Positions 23,401 to 34,479 of a DNA stretch of 64,000 nucleotides are shown one piece after another. The notes beneath the pieces are model-generated. The model was given only the letters and a program-made list of their open reading frames with translations, did no database searches and was not told the DNA's origin. Source of the DNA: Papaver somniferum (Eukaryota > Streptophyta > Magnoliopsida > Ranunculales > Papaveraceae); contig NC_039358.1 of the NCBI RefSeq assembly GCF_003573695.1, forward strand, positions 229,847,560-229,911,559, written 5' to 3'. The translations under genes and the position numbers were made by a program. Position 1 is the first letter of the stretch, and every line of letters starts with the position of its first letter.

Positions 23401-23857
23401 GGCGTACATGACAACACGAAGATCTGCCACCGGGGAATCCCCATTTCTCCTCACTTATGGAGCTGAAGAAGTCATCCCAATGGATATCCTCATGCCAACC
23501 ACAAAGACCGAAGCATGGGAGAAAAATCTCACAACAGACATGATGTTAGAGAGACTGGACGATCTGGAAGAAAGGAGGGAAGCAGCATTGCAAAAGATGG
23601 AAAATTATCAACGAAGATGAGTGAGAGAATACAACAAAAAGGTTAAGCTTCGAAATTTTGTAGAAGGGCAGTATGTGCTAAGAACAATCCCGCAGTATCA
23701 ACGAGAGAAAAAATGGGGCAAGTTAGCACCTACATGGGGAGGACCTTTTATAATACATGACATTGCGGGAAACGGTTCCTACTATCTTCGCAATCTGAAA
23801 GGAGAGGTCCTCCGACACCCTTGGAATGCTAAATGGCTCAAGCCATACTACCCATAG
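20458..23857 (+). pseudogene. E1 pol remnant: RT, RNase H, archaeal-type RNase H, integrase
   Basis: After the gag zinc knuckle the protease is missing and the frame runs almost directly into RT at 20786 (LEAGFIKEVKYPTW, GGFRICIDFTKLNKACPKDS, FGLRNTGATYQRM, YVDD at 21176-21187). RNase H follows at 21608 (YYVSKTLNYAERNYTKIEQ). A second, archaeal-type RNase H lies at about 22065-22430 (WEVFVDGSKNKEGAG, VEYEEVIHSL, LKSDSQLV, RHADAL) with its acidic residues kept. The integrase has the HHCC zinc region (HSGMRLL, CEECQHFA). Its first catalytic Asp is Tyr (TAT 23048-23050), and the Glu position is Lys (AAA 23309-23311) beside a small deletion. Stops fall at 21380-21382, 21584-21586, 22910-22912, 23246-23248 and 23618-23620. 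The end is WLKPYYP at 23857. Not functional. Confidence 0.88.
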
Positions 23858-24550
23858 GAGCAGCGCAGCTTTGCATCTGCGTGGATAATACCAGAAGAAG
23901 AAGGCAGCGTAACCGCTCTACATGTTTCTATCTCTGGACGAGGAGTAGCAGGCCTCAATCTATCAATCAAACAGACTTCTTGCAAAATCTTCGAGCAAAC
24001 GAAATGGTCAAAAGGCCCGTGGTGTGAATGCATGTAAGTTACATAATAAATTATCAATATTGGGGAAAGTAGTTAATCTACAATCTCTCAGGGCTCCCTA
24101 TCAGTGTTTATGAGTATCAGACCATGGGAAAGGTACCCAGCAGAAAGAGATACCCAACCAATTTTAAGGAAGCGGGTCGACGGAATGGGTGCATGTAAAT
24201 ATTTCAAATAAGCATCTCATATCCTAGAACGCTACCTCGGCCCCCACCGTTTGGGAATCCTCTAGCCCAGGAGCGGGGTGACAGGTCTCAAGACGATCAC
24301 GAAGGTACCTACCTTCGGTGTCGCACCCAAACACTTAAACCTTTTTACAAAGCAAGTTATTTCTAATTTAATGCCTCACAATACTTAAAATAAAAATAAA
24401 TTGATAACGCAAGTATGCCAAAAGGATGATCCATTCCATAAAAAGTTAATTACAAGTTTAGCAAATAAGATAGAGCAAGAAACACATCAAAAAATGATCT
24501 GAAATTGTATAATCAACGAGGATCAACTTTCTATGACTAATAAGAGAAAT
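23858..24550. other. E1 non-coding spacer between pol and antisense gene
   Basis: No coding motif is seen. The segment is GC-richer than its surroundings at about 24220-24330 (CCTCGGCCCCCACC, AGGAGCGGGGTGACAGG). It occupies the same place as the conserved non-coding blocks of E2 and E3 but shares no obvious long match with them. Converging transcripts of pol (+) and the antisense gene (-) would both end here. Confidence 0.6.
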
Positions 24551-27500
24551 CTACTTGGACGAGACAACTCCATCAGCAGGGTTGTCTTTGCAAGATGAAG
24601 GTACGCTACTACCTGAAGAAGTCCCAGAAGAACCAAGCAGGGGCGCGGGTGGGAGACGACGCGGATAATTCTTGACAAGACCGTGTTCGGCTTTAAGATC
24701 AAGTTCAATCTTGTCTAGGACTTTGTTGGTATCCTCAGCTAACTGACATCGAGCTTTATATGTGATAGCAGCGGTCCGCTAGTGGTCCTGAGACAACAAT
24801 GAAGATACGCGTTTCGCCTCTTTGGAGGCAATCTTTGCTGCTTCCTCACGAGACGCGGCCAACCCTTTAAAATAGTTGGTTTGTCCCTCCTGCTGCACTA
24901 AGGCAGATTGAGCTTTTTCAAGCTCGTCATTTGCTGCGTGAAGCTGTCCCTCGAGCACTGGAAACAAGAAATACCAAGGGGTTAAAACAAAGAAATGACA
25001 GAATTACACTCGATAAAACGAGGTTATACCTTCGACGTTAGCCGAAGCCTCTTCATACTCATTAACAACTGCGTCCCGTGCCTCATCAAGAAAATCATAC
25101 TCATCGAATAATTTATTATAATCCATTTGAAGGTTTGTAAGAGCAAATTGACTCGCATCTAAGTCTACCTGCTTCACTGAATCCAAGTGACGAAGATGGT
25201 TGACTTCATTATTCATCCCCCCCATCATTTTATGGAGTCGGTACATGTTTACTTCGATATCTCTCTCAGACTCCACTTGGCGGGCAACATCATCTCGGGA
25301 CGCTGCTAGGGCTTTACTAAGAATGCCGACCTCGGCCCTAGCATTATATTTTTCTTCGGTAAGACGCAGCATACTGTCCCTAACCTCGGGGCCTAAGAAG
25401 GAACGAGCCTGCTGTAACTCTTCTTCCAAAAGGCGCACTCTAGCCTCTAAGTCCGAAGCGTGTCCTCGAGCTTCCCACAGGTTATCACGCATCCATAGCA
25501 GCGTACCATTGAACAGACGATGGTCATGGTTGTACTTATTTTGCATATCAACCATTTGTTTTCGCTTTTCGCTCCACTCAGCTGCTAAGGCGTTGTGCTC
25601 ATCAGTACGAGCGTTCCACTTTTCGGCTTCGCTTTTCATCTTCTCCACCAACTCTACAATACGGGATTTCTGTCATTCCCTTTCTTTCCGAATCCATATC
25701 AGCTCGGTGACTCCACCCACTGAAGATAGGGTGGGGAGACTCAGACAGAACACCAAAGTACAAGTAGGGAATCACGAGGAGTGAAATATTGGTAAAATAC
25801 GAACCTGTGAGGGACGAGACATTTCTGCGAGTCTGCTCCAATTCGTTGCGGATTGCAGCAATCTCTAAACGAAGACTCTCCTCAGCGTTACCCAGCTGTT
25901 CTTTTTCCTTAAGGTGGCTCCTCAGTCCATTTATCTCCACCTCAGCCGCAGACAGTTCCTCTTCTCTATGACGAAGCTTAGCCTCCAACTTTAAAGATTT
26001 TGCTTTGAATAATTGGTATAGAACATGGTTACAATGTTCGCTCCTCATCATCTATGTTTCAAACGACAAACATTATTACACCAAAGGGTTCAAATATCAC
26101 GAAGAAAAAAGTACAAGGACTTACCTCCAAGACACGTTGCTGGGGAAAACCGTACTGGTACCCATCAGTTATAGCCATTATATCATCAACATAGGATGGA
26201 GGGTCAACCACGAGGTTAGCTTCCGAAGCTCTCAAATTCTTCTCCCACATCTCCGCAACACGGTCCTCAGAAGACAATTGCATCATCTGACGAGTATAAA
26301 TATCAGAATTCTTCTCACCAGTAACCATTGGGGCAGGATTAGGGACGAACATCAGATTCTTCTTATTAAGCCAAGACAAAATGGCATCTTCACCCTCAAG
26401 CATCAGCGAGTGAGGGAAATCCTCCGAAGGAGACTCAACCGCAGACTTCTCCTTGATTGTTGTTTCCTCGTCCGCGCAAGTTTCAACATCACAACCCCCA
26501 GCATGACCAACTGCGCTTTCAGCCTGCTGACCAGTGACACCCTCTTTACCAAGATTTCCAAGCACATCCCAATCACCATTTGGGGAAAGCAATGAGAAGT
26601 CTTCGGCAAGACCCATGGAAGCTTTTACATCAAAGGATTCCCCTGCGGAATATACCCTACCAAAGGAAAATTCTGGGGAAATAGCATGCAGAGTACCCAC
26701 AACCTCATTCCCACCAGCAGCAAATCCTTCACCACCCACACCACCAGTATTATCGCCAGCAGGGGCAGATCCCTCCTCGCCGATACCACCTGCGGTAATA
26801 TTTCCCTCAGCTTCACCATCACCACCCGCGGCAACTTCTTCCTCACTTATACCACCCTCGTCATCAGGGGGAGAAGTATCAGTGCGTTCTTTTCCATCGT
26901 ACATTTCTTCATCCTCAGCAAACCCTTCGTTCACAGGACTAGTAACCTGCTCATGGACCTCAGCCTCACCAGTCACAACAGTAGAAGATTGCTTGGGCCC
27001 AATTTTCTTCTTCTTCGACACCTACAAACCAGTAACGTTCCAACAAAGGCTCATTTTCTCCCTCACTTAAAAAATTTTCAACCAAGGAAAAAAAGGGGGC
27101 AAATAGAATATAGAATATAAGAAGAAATCGTACCTTGGCAGTAGAAGCACTCTTCGGAGGAAGGGTAGCACCAGAACCCTCCTCCTCATCTCCATCAACG
27201 GCATTAAGAGTGTAAGGAAGATTCATGCCCGCAAAATTCAGACACCAAGGACAGAAATCTCCATTACGAGCAGGAGGAGTTTCACGAGGCTTGCTGTTTT
27301 CAGAAGGACGCCAACCGCGTGGACCAGGAATCCAACCGTAAGCCCAAGGGCCAACAACTTCAATGTCAGTGGAATGCCACTCATAATCATGATCACGCTT
27401 AATCCTTTCACGAGCAGGAAAGAGTTTTCGTTTATCAGATCCCTCGGTGCCAGGAACATGCTTCAGCTTGGCATCTCTCACCTCACTTAAAAGACGAATT

Positions 27501-28552
27501 TCACCCCGAGGAGCAGCAATGTTACGAAGACTAACACTCCACGGTTTACGGTTCCTACTGTTGACATAATTCCCAAAGGAGATATTAAAATTTTGAGGAG
27601 TGTACTACTCTCTCTCAACAGGATTTGGAACGTAGCAGGTCATCATCGTCTCCCCCTTTCTCCGAAGATAACATTCCTTCAGTGCACGAAGATAATTCCC
27701 AGATAATTGCGACACAGAACGATTATAAGTGTTTGTGGAAGAACCTTCATGACCAGCCAGAACATCATAATAAAAGGAGTCACCCGACTTATACAGGGGC
27801 AACATGAGACCCGCCTCGAAGGCTCCAACCGTAGTCAACAGATGAAACTCATCAAACTGATACTTTGAGATGAGTTCGTAAGTGATATCATCATCAGGGG
27901 CATAGAAGCGAACCTCAAAGGATTGAAGTTCATGTTTTTCCTGGAACATCTCAAGGTCAATATGCTTGAATGTGACCTTATTCTTACCAACTGAAACGCT
28001 GCGTATCACTGGGGCAGCCTCTTCCTCGTTTGTGGAATCTGACCTGAAATCTTTAGGGGGACACAATTCTGAAGCCTTCCTTTTGGAAGAAAGATTTTTA
28101 GGAGGATCAGGTTTCAACATAGTACCCTTGGAGTACTTCCCCTTGAAAGAAACTGTTGGAGGAGGCGGCAAAGGATTCTGTAGGGGCACTGAAGGAGGAG
28201 CCATAGAATGAAGGGGCGGAACATCCAATGTTTCACTACGAGGAGGAGGAGCCTGCGTACTCCTAGAATAATCACAAGGGGAAGCCTGGGTACTCCTAGA
28301 ATCTTAACGAGGACGATAAGAAGCGCGGTTAACAGCGTACCTAGACCCAGAAGGACCCTTCGGCAGATCCCCTTTCTTAGTAGGCAAAGCCTTCGTACCA
28401 GAAGAAGATGAAACCCTATGACCACGAGGATCCGTTTGCGAAGATTTAGAGGAACCTCCCCCAAGTGGATATATATCAGAGTCTCTACGTGGAGGGGATC
28501 TTGGCGGACTAGACTGCGGGGTCTGGTAAGGAACCCGCGGATGATCAGACAT
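24551..28552 (-). pseudogene. E1 antisense gene: PLY-domain, charged linker, coiled-coil protein
   Basis: Five predicted exons on the strand opposite to gag-pol: 27134-28552, 26125-27021, 25805-26051, 25030-25669 and 24551-24957. Exon 1 starts MSDHPRVPYQTPQ with a Pro/Ser-rich part. It then has a globular domain with AGLMLPLYKSGDSFYYDVLA and QLSGNYLRALKE, the same core as in E2 and E3, resembling plant 'putative gypsy-type transposon' domains. Exon 2 starts with basic VSKKKKIGPK and then a long acidic Gly/Glu-rich linker. Exons 3-5 are coiled coil (LEAKLRHREEELSAAEVEI; LEARVRLLEEELQQARSFL; LHAANDELEKAQSALVQQ). Single in-frame stops at 28304, 27605 and 24779 interrupt an otherwise open frame. 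Exon 3 is 247 nt and shifts the frame of exon 4. The role is unknown; antisense ORFs are described for Tat-lineage elements. Confidence 0.75.
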
Positions 28553-29245
28553 AGCTACGAGGAAACACAAAAACGGGTTAGAGGTAAATACGAGGGGGCC
28601 ACCAAAGATCAAAAAACCAATAAATTGACAGTTCATCTTAGCCTCTCCCCAAAACCCTAAAACTATAGAACAATCAATCAATCGAAATACTGGCCTATTC
28701 GCTTTGTAAAGAAGAACAGTGGCAAGAATATATGCTTTGACATATGTGTTCTTCATCACAAAGCAAACAAGTTACAGCAGCAGAAGATAAACAAATCGAT
28801 ACAACAGCGGAAGATGGACAAACCAATAGCAGAAAAAGTGAAAAAAACCCATACCTATATAGAAGGAATCCACGACACCACAAAGAAGACGACAAACACC
28901 AACAAACGGGCAAGGGCAGAAAAATCAGAAAGAATCAGGAGCAGGGCGTGATTAATGCTAGGACATGAGCAGTTAATAGCTAGAGAACAAGGAGAAAGAA
29001 CAAAAATCTCTGAAAAAAATGAAGACTGACAGAAAGAGAATGAAATTTATTTCTTAAATTTTTTCACATTCTCTCTCTTATTTATAAGCTTGGGAGAAAA
29101 ACCATAACCGTCCCCTCCCTTTAAGAGAGCAGTTATTGCATGGGATGGGAAACATGCCCAAATATTTAGGGGAAGTTATTAGGAGAGAGATGAGGAATAT
29201 GTGACGTTATTTTTCTTCTAAACTCCCAGTAACACCCGAGTCAGA
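28553..29245 (-). promoter_or_regulatory. candidate promoter region of the E1 antisense gene
   Basis: The gap between the 3' LTR and the antisense ATG has no ORF with a motif. On the minus strand TATAAATA lies at 29079-29086, followed by a purine/AG-rich leader, about 530 bp upstream of the ATG at 28552. The leader could be spliced. This is an inferred promoter. Confidence 0.4.
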
Positions 29246-29260
29246 AGAAAAGGGGCAAAT
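29246..29260 (+). other. E1 polypurine tract
   Basis: AGAAAAGGGGCAAAT directly precedes the 3' LTR, the position of the plus-strand primer for reverse transcription. Confidence 0.7.
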
Positions 29261-30249
29261 TGTGTGTACATATTTCACCATCATCCACGTGTTTATGAAG
29301 AAACACGTGGAAGGCATGCGAATCAAGCCATCAAAACATGATGAGACACGCTTACAACCAAGAAGCATATCCCATCAACATCAGATCTTCGTCCAGATAA
29401 TCCGATGGCAGAAAATTAAGGTGTACCGAAGTATGATGTTACTGCGGAGCACCAAATAGCTCCCAAAGATCTACTTTATCTTATCCCCAGAAAGAGTCAA
29501 GATCAACGGCGAGGAGAAATCTGACTGACATGGATGTGACAGGGGCAGAAGACACTTTTCTGACACGAGCAAACATCTCAACTACCCGCATTAAACACTC
29601 TGAGCAGTGTACGTTTCAATCAACCCATGGAGCGAACGAGGACAACCCTTCTTGATCAAGCATAGAACACAGGGGGCATCGTAAAGGACGAAGACCTCTA
29701 CGTGATGGACACAAAGCACAAGAAGATAAGGTTGCAACGGCTCTCAGAAGTAGGCCCCACGGTCCAACCCTATAAATACCCCTCTCCACCAAGAGAGAAA
29801 GGGGTCTACCAAGTTAGAACAATTAGAGGAGAAGATAGGAGATAGAGAAATAGGAAGAGTAAGTATATCCTTTATCTCTGCAGACCTATGTACACTATAA
29901 AGTCATTCGACTATCTTTGTAACCGTTCAATACATAGTGAAACACCAACCCCCGCGGATGTAGGCCTTAGTGCCGAACCACGTAAATATCCATCTTATTT
30001 ATATTTCAGCTTTTTTATATTCATCGTATATCCCTTATGTTTCGTATTTATGTTCGTGTTTGTATTCTTCCTCCTTATACGATCAATTCCTGATATTACT
30101 CGACTAGGCAGTGATGAGCCCGAAGGCTTTGAGTCGATGAATCGATAGTATCATCCATTCTATGCATGTGTCATTTAATTAAAGAGTTTTTTGTATGTGC
30201 GAACATTGTTTGTGAACACGTGGATTTCCTCGTGATTTATGTGTTCACA
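29261..30249 (+). repeat. E1 3' LTR (989 bp)
   Basis: Same termini as the 5' LTR (TGTGTGTACAT ... TTCACA), followed by the target duplication AGGTT. It carries a 16-bp segment near 30079-30094 that the 5' LTR lacks, plus scattered substitutions. Confidence 0.93.
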
Positions 30250-30408
30250 AGGTTATTATCAACACTTACATCAATTGATCGCCATTCTATGCATGTGTCA
30301 TTTAATTCAAGAGTTTTTTGTATGTGCCAACATTGTTTGTGAACACGTGGATTCCCTCGTGATTTATGTGTTCACAAGGTTATTATCAACACTTACATCA
30401 CTTGATCG
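30155..30408. repeat. 127-bp tandem duplication across the E1 LTR/target junction
   Basis: Units 30155-30281 and 30282-30408. Each holds the last 95 bp of the LTR, the AGGTT target duplication and 27 bp of malectin exon 3 (ATTATCAACACTTACATCA...). They differ at only a few positions. The duplication arose after insertion, since it includes the insertion junction. Confidence 0.92.
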
Positions 30409-31592
30409 TTTCTGAGTAGAACTTAGTTTAACCACTTCTGAAAAATATACATTGAAATGAATTGGATATAAAGGATCTGCGTAACCATCATAATGAATGT
30501 AAGTTCTAGATGGATCAGGAGTTACTGCTGCCCTTAATACAGCCTCGGGAGGTTTATCGTCACTGTCGACAATAATGGAAGGCGAGTTACTTGTAACCGT
30601 TGTCCAACCACTTGTACTGTTAAGTCCTGGTGCACATGTGAGCCAAATTCGATCGAAACTGTCTTCAGGGAATCTACATGATGATCACCAAGATTTCAAA
30701 TATAGTTAGTAATTTGACATGGATGGGGAATAAGTCAGTCGCCCCTGCAAATTATTGGATGCATAAATATCTGCATGTACTAATTAACCTTATATCTGTC
30801 TTGGTAAAACCAATTCTTTTTATGAAAAACAATGGATAGTTCGAATCAACATAACTGTAAGCCTTTGAATCCAAACTTCTTACTTCGAGAGCTGATATAA
30901 ACGGAATATTACCAGATAGAGTTTGAGCAAGACATACATTTATATTGTTTCCATTGTTCAATGAGTATGACATTTCTTTGTACTGAATACCAGTCATCGA
31001 CGTTTCGATCCGTGCCCAATTGTTTCCATTGAATTGAAGAAGGAAGTTAGGTGGGTTTTCCTTCTTGTCATAGTTACCGTAATAGAAAGTGGCCCGAACA
31101 AGGACTCGTTCAGCCGTAGTAGTAGTACTATCTTGGATATCTATTGAATAACAGTTCCTTCTCCGAGTTGGGAATGCTCTAAGAGTGCTCATAACAGAAG
31201 AATCCCAAGTAGTACTTAGATTACTCGGCAGTCCAACATTGACTTTATGTGTTTCTCCAGTTCGTACGTAAGGATCGTCCCCGACCCATACAATCGAATT
31301 TGCGTCCGTATGAGGTTTTAATGAAGAAGAACCACAATCGATGCTCAGAAAAACTGTAACATCAACAACGATAATCAAATGTCAAAATTCGAATGAACAA
31401 TTAATCCAAGTACAATGTAGTTACGTACGAAAAACATCATGGAAAAATAAGAGAAAAGATGATCGATCATTACCTTTTGCGGATACTGGTACGAGGATTA
31501 AAAATATGAAAGTAGGAGTAGAAGGAGATTGAAAAGTTGGGTACTCATGTTGCTAGCCTGATCTTAAGAAGCAAATGAATTAGAGATGGAGC

Positions 31593-31601
31593 TTATATAA
31601 A
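31593..31601 (-). promoter_or_regulatory. TATA box of malectin/LRR copy 2
   Basis: TATATAAG on the minus strand, about 45 bp upstream of the ATG at 31549, matching position and sequence in gene 1. Confidence 0.5.
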
Positions 31602-31807
31602 CATTTCTTTTGTGTGTTTGGGCGGTGTAAAAATTGAAGTTTTAATTTTTGAATCATTATCGAGGAATATTGACTTGTTTAGATGGCATATGCCGCGTGT
31701 CATTAAGATGTCAGGTGGTAACTTATGTCTCCTTAAACGACGGTGATCATGGGCAACCACCTCGTACCGACAAGCGGGGCATCAAGTCGCATACAGAAAC
31801 TACAAAT

Positions 31808-32380
31808 TACTTCCTCTGTTTCTAAAAAAACAGGATTATTTTTTTATTTGGGTATGTCAAAAAAAAAAAATAGGCATATTTCCATATATGAAAAGTCAAA
31901 TGTTATGATTTTACTAGTATACTCATAGAGGTGACCACTTTTCTCTCTCCCCTTTCTCTCTTATTCCCTTCGTTCCATTTTAGATGACGTTTTTGGAGTT
32001 TTCACGCAGATTAAGAAATAAAGAGAGATATAAAAAAAAAATTTATCTATGCCCTTGAAAAAAATCTTCAAACATTAATTGCTATTAGTGTGTTTAAAAA
32101 TAAACTTATGGTTCCAAGATAAAATGTGAGGGTATTGATGGTAGTTTTATGAGAAAAATATGAAAACTATCAAGTAATGTGGAACAAAAAAATAACCCTA
32201 AACACTCATCTAAAGTGGAACGGAGGGAGTAATATAAAAAGGGACCACTTCTTTCTAATATCAAATGAGTGGGGATCAAAGGATAGATTAGGAAAAAACA
32301 TGAAAAAGTGGCTACAATGATTAGTTTTCTAAATTTTTGTGAAAACCAAACAAGCCTATTTTTTAAAACGGAGGGAGTAT
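31808..32380. mobile_element. Stowaway-like MITE carrying a second MITE
   Basis: The outer ends TACTTCCTCTGTTTCTAAAA and, on the right, TTTTAAAACGGAGGGAGTA are inverted relatives; AACAGGATTAT and CAAGCCTATTTT continue the arms. Part of the length is the inner MITE at 31962-32232. It lies upstream of the malectin copy 2 promoter and is absent from the corresponding place in gene 1. Confidence 0.7.
31962..32232. mobile_element. inner Stowaway-like MITE
   Basis: The left arm TTCCCTTCGTTCCATTTTAGATGA pairs with the right arm TCATCTAAAGTGGAACGGAGGGA, with TA at both borders. It is nested in the MITE at 31808-32380 and has no coding capacity. (Arms are described in parts; the core is CGTTCCATTTTAGATGA.). 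Confidence 0.8.
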
Positions 32381-32571
32381 AACTTCTTAGCCTCGAATAA
32401 ATCTCAAATGTCGTATGACTCGTCTAACTTAGGCGATGATACAAATGATTTGAGTTGCACCATAATTTTCGTGGTTACTAATTTGCTTGGGATGTATCAT
32501 ATTCTAAAGGTAGATGATGTTTTATCCTATGTAAAATTTGGTACGCTGTCAATTAAATTGGTACCTTATTA

Positions 32572-34140
32572 TTTATTTATTTTTGATGAAAAAAGGGACT
32601 ATATTAATTAAGGAATATAGTGCATTACATGAACAGGAACATCTTTGTCAAATATATTGGAAGTAACGTTTGACTTGGATATTCTAATTTGTAATTGTGA
32701 GGACTTGAGACGCATATTCTTCTGCCTAGCTTCTTTTGCAATGTAGTCTGCAATAGAATTGTATTTTCTATTTATATATTACGCTTGAGCTTGGGGGAGC
32801 TTATCCAAAATTGATATAGTCTTCTGAATGCTATTATCTGCGCTCCAAGGAGAAGAATTACATGCCTTGTTGATAATCTCTGCCAGCATTTTGCAATCAG
32901 TAGCTAGAGTAATTGTAGATAAAATGTTTTCAGTTAACCAAATGGAAGCTTTAAGTAAAGCTTTTGACTCTGCATGAAAGGCTGAGGAGGCCTAGTCCGA
33001 CCCTGCAGAAATGTGCATTAAAGACGCATTATCCACTGAATAAAGGATGAAAGCATATCCCGTGATCCATTCTTTAATCCAATTTCTTATAAAGTCCGCT
33101 CTTATTCTTGTGTTTACATCTTCCAGCGAGAAACCAAACCAAATAGCTCTAACAAAAGGACAATATTGAATAAGGTGTTTCTCTGTTTCTTTGACTTGGA
33201 AGGTGCACATTGGACAATCCGTAATTATATCTTTATTGTGTGCTCCTCTTCTTGCATTAGTTGGAAGCGCTTTCTGAGCTAATTTCCAAACAAAAAGTTT
33301 GATTCTCGGAATAATCTTAATCTTCCAGATCATATGCCAAGGGAAGTCACTTGAATTGTTGTTTTCTTGACTTTGACTAGCCAGGAAATTATAAACATTC
33401 TTTGCTGAGAACATACCTGAAGAGTGGTGTTGCCATCTAATTTTGTCCTTTTCTTGGCTATTCGGAGATATGACAAGAATTTTATCTTTAGTTTCTGGGT
33501 TGAATAAATTATCCAGTTTTTCTTGATCCAATCTATCATCTGGAGTAATCAGTTCATTTACTCGGTGAGGAAGAGGCTCTGTAGATTTAACGGGTTTTGG
33601 GATTATGTCTGCACTAAGAACCCATTTATCTTCCCATATTTTTGAAGAAGCTCTGTTTTGACGTGCCACACAAAATTACTTTTAATGAGGTTTAAGCCTT
33701 TTTGGATACTAATCCAAAACCAAGATAAGTTTGAGGTCCTTGAAGCTCCTAGAGGGTGATTATTTGGGAAGTATTTAGCTTTTAATAGTTGCGACCAAAG
33801 TTGATCATGCTCTGAAATAAGTCTGCTAGCTAATTTAGTAAGAAGGGAGATATTGAATTGATGGGGTTTTTTATATGCAGACCTCCTTGAGAAATTGGTT
33901 TACAAATGCTTGCCCAAGCCTTAAAATATCCTCCTCTACTTTTTGATTTATCTTTATTCCACCAAAAATCTCGTTGAATCTTATCCAGTTGATTTAGTGT
34001 TTCTTTTGGCAGGGAAATGATTTGCATCTGGTAAGTTGGATAACCTTGAAGAATGGATTTTATAAGCACTGTTCTTCCTGCTTGAGATAATAATTTTGAT
34101 TTCCAACCCTGAAGAATAGCATAGTATTTTTGTAATATTT
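32572..34140 (-). mobile_element. 5'-truncated L1-type LINE
   Basis: Flanked by a 14-bp target duplication TTGGTACCTTATTA (32558-32571 and 34141-34154). Read on the minus strand it begins inside the RT region at ILQKYYAILQGWKSKLLSQ, then AGRTVLIKSILQGYPTYQMQ and RDFWWNKDKS. A zf-RVT-like segment follows (WKIKIIPRIKLFVWKLAQKA, CPMCTFQVKETEKHLI). A C-terminal RNase H-like part comes next (FHAESKALLKA, ATDCKMLAEII, SIADYIAKEA). The 3' end has a CATCAAAAATAAATAAATAA tail. Stops (for example at 33830-33832, and at 32992-32994 before FHAES) and shifts show it is dead. It interrupts the upstream flank shared with gene 1. Confidence 0.9.
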
Positions 34141-34308
34141 TTGGTACCTTATTAGCAATCTTGAAAAAAATGTATGGACAAAATGACAACTTGGCCAGGT
34201 AAAACAAATTTTTCCAACCGGCAAAAGGATGTGATCGAATTCCAAAAGTCCACATATTTATTTTATTTTTGGGATGTCTACGACTACCTTTAATAATAAT
34301 AATGACAG

Positions 34309-34479
34309 TGCTATTGAACTCCCTATTCTCCATCTCCCTATTCTCCTCCATATAATTTAAACCCCATATTAGGGGAATGGTGAACCCCGTCTGAACCTGA
34401 ATGCGAATCTCGATATAGATGTGAGGTTTAGATTATAGGGAGGTGAATAGGGAGATGGAGAATAGGGAGCCAAATAGCA
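34309..34479. mobile_element. MITE family M1, copy A (171 bp)
   Basis: The left end TGCTATTGAACTCCCTATTC pairs with the right end GAATAGGGAGCCAAATAGCA. The interior 'gaatgcgaatctcgatatag' and 'ggtttagattatagggaggt' recur in copy B at 35080. No target duplication was resolved. Confidence 0.8.

Larger units (their letters stand above)
17201..30249 (+). mobile_element. E1: Tat-like Ty3/gypsy LTR retrotransposon inserted in exon 3
   Basis: 13,049 bp bounded by two LTRs and an exact 5-bp target duplication AGGTT (17196-17200 and 30250-30254). Order on the plus strand: 5' LTR, primer site, gag, reverse transcriptase, RNase H, a second archaeal-type RNase H, integrase, non-coding spacer, a minus-strand multi-exon gene, polypurine tract, 3' LTR. 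A second RNase H and an antisense ORF upstream of the 3' LTR are features of the Tat lineage of plant gypsy elements. The protease region is absent, the integrase has lost catalytic residues, and there are several stops, so this copy is not autonomous. The LTRs differ by a 16-bp indel and scattered substitutions, so it is not a very recent insertion. Confidence 0.93.
16002..31549 (-). pseudogene. malectin-like/LRR gene copy 2, disrupted by retrotransposon E1
   Basis: A paralogue of gene 1 with the same exon plan: exon 1 31474-31549, exon 2 30789-31353, exon 3 in two pieces (30409-30673 and 17017-17200), exon 4 16788-16926, exon 5 16636-16704, exon 6 16487-16558, exon 7 16298-16369, exon 8 16002-16209. 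The signal peptide is intact (MSTQLFNLLLLL...VSAK), as are the FLSIDCGSSS start, YWSGDPC, the LRR units and YGNPNLC. The end is again a hydrophobic tail, PIIILLIMCFGLLL, with no kinase. Lesions: a 13-kb gypsy element in exon 3, an in-frame TAA at 17096-17098 where gene 1 has Ser, and a GC instead of GT donor after exon 6. Exon 7 here keeps the AG acceptor that gene 1 has lost. It is dead as a full-length gene; exons 1-2 could still be transcribed. Confidence 0.88.

Noticed and set aside
22674..23454. minus-strand open frames over E1 integrase
   Set aside because: Shadows of the sense coding frame without motifs.
24551..28552. antisense coiled-coil gene as a trapped host gene
   Set aside because: Related genes occupy the same place in E2 and E3, so it is part of the element family rather than a chance capture.
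31474..31549. frameshift in the signal peptide of malectin copy 2
   Set aside because: On recount exon 1 is 76 nt, 12 nt shorter than in gene 1, and remains in frame.
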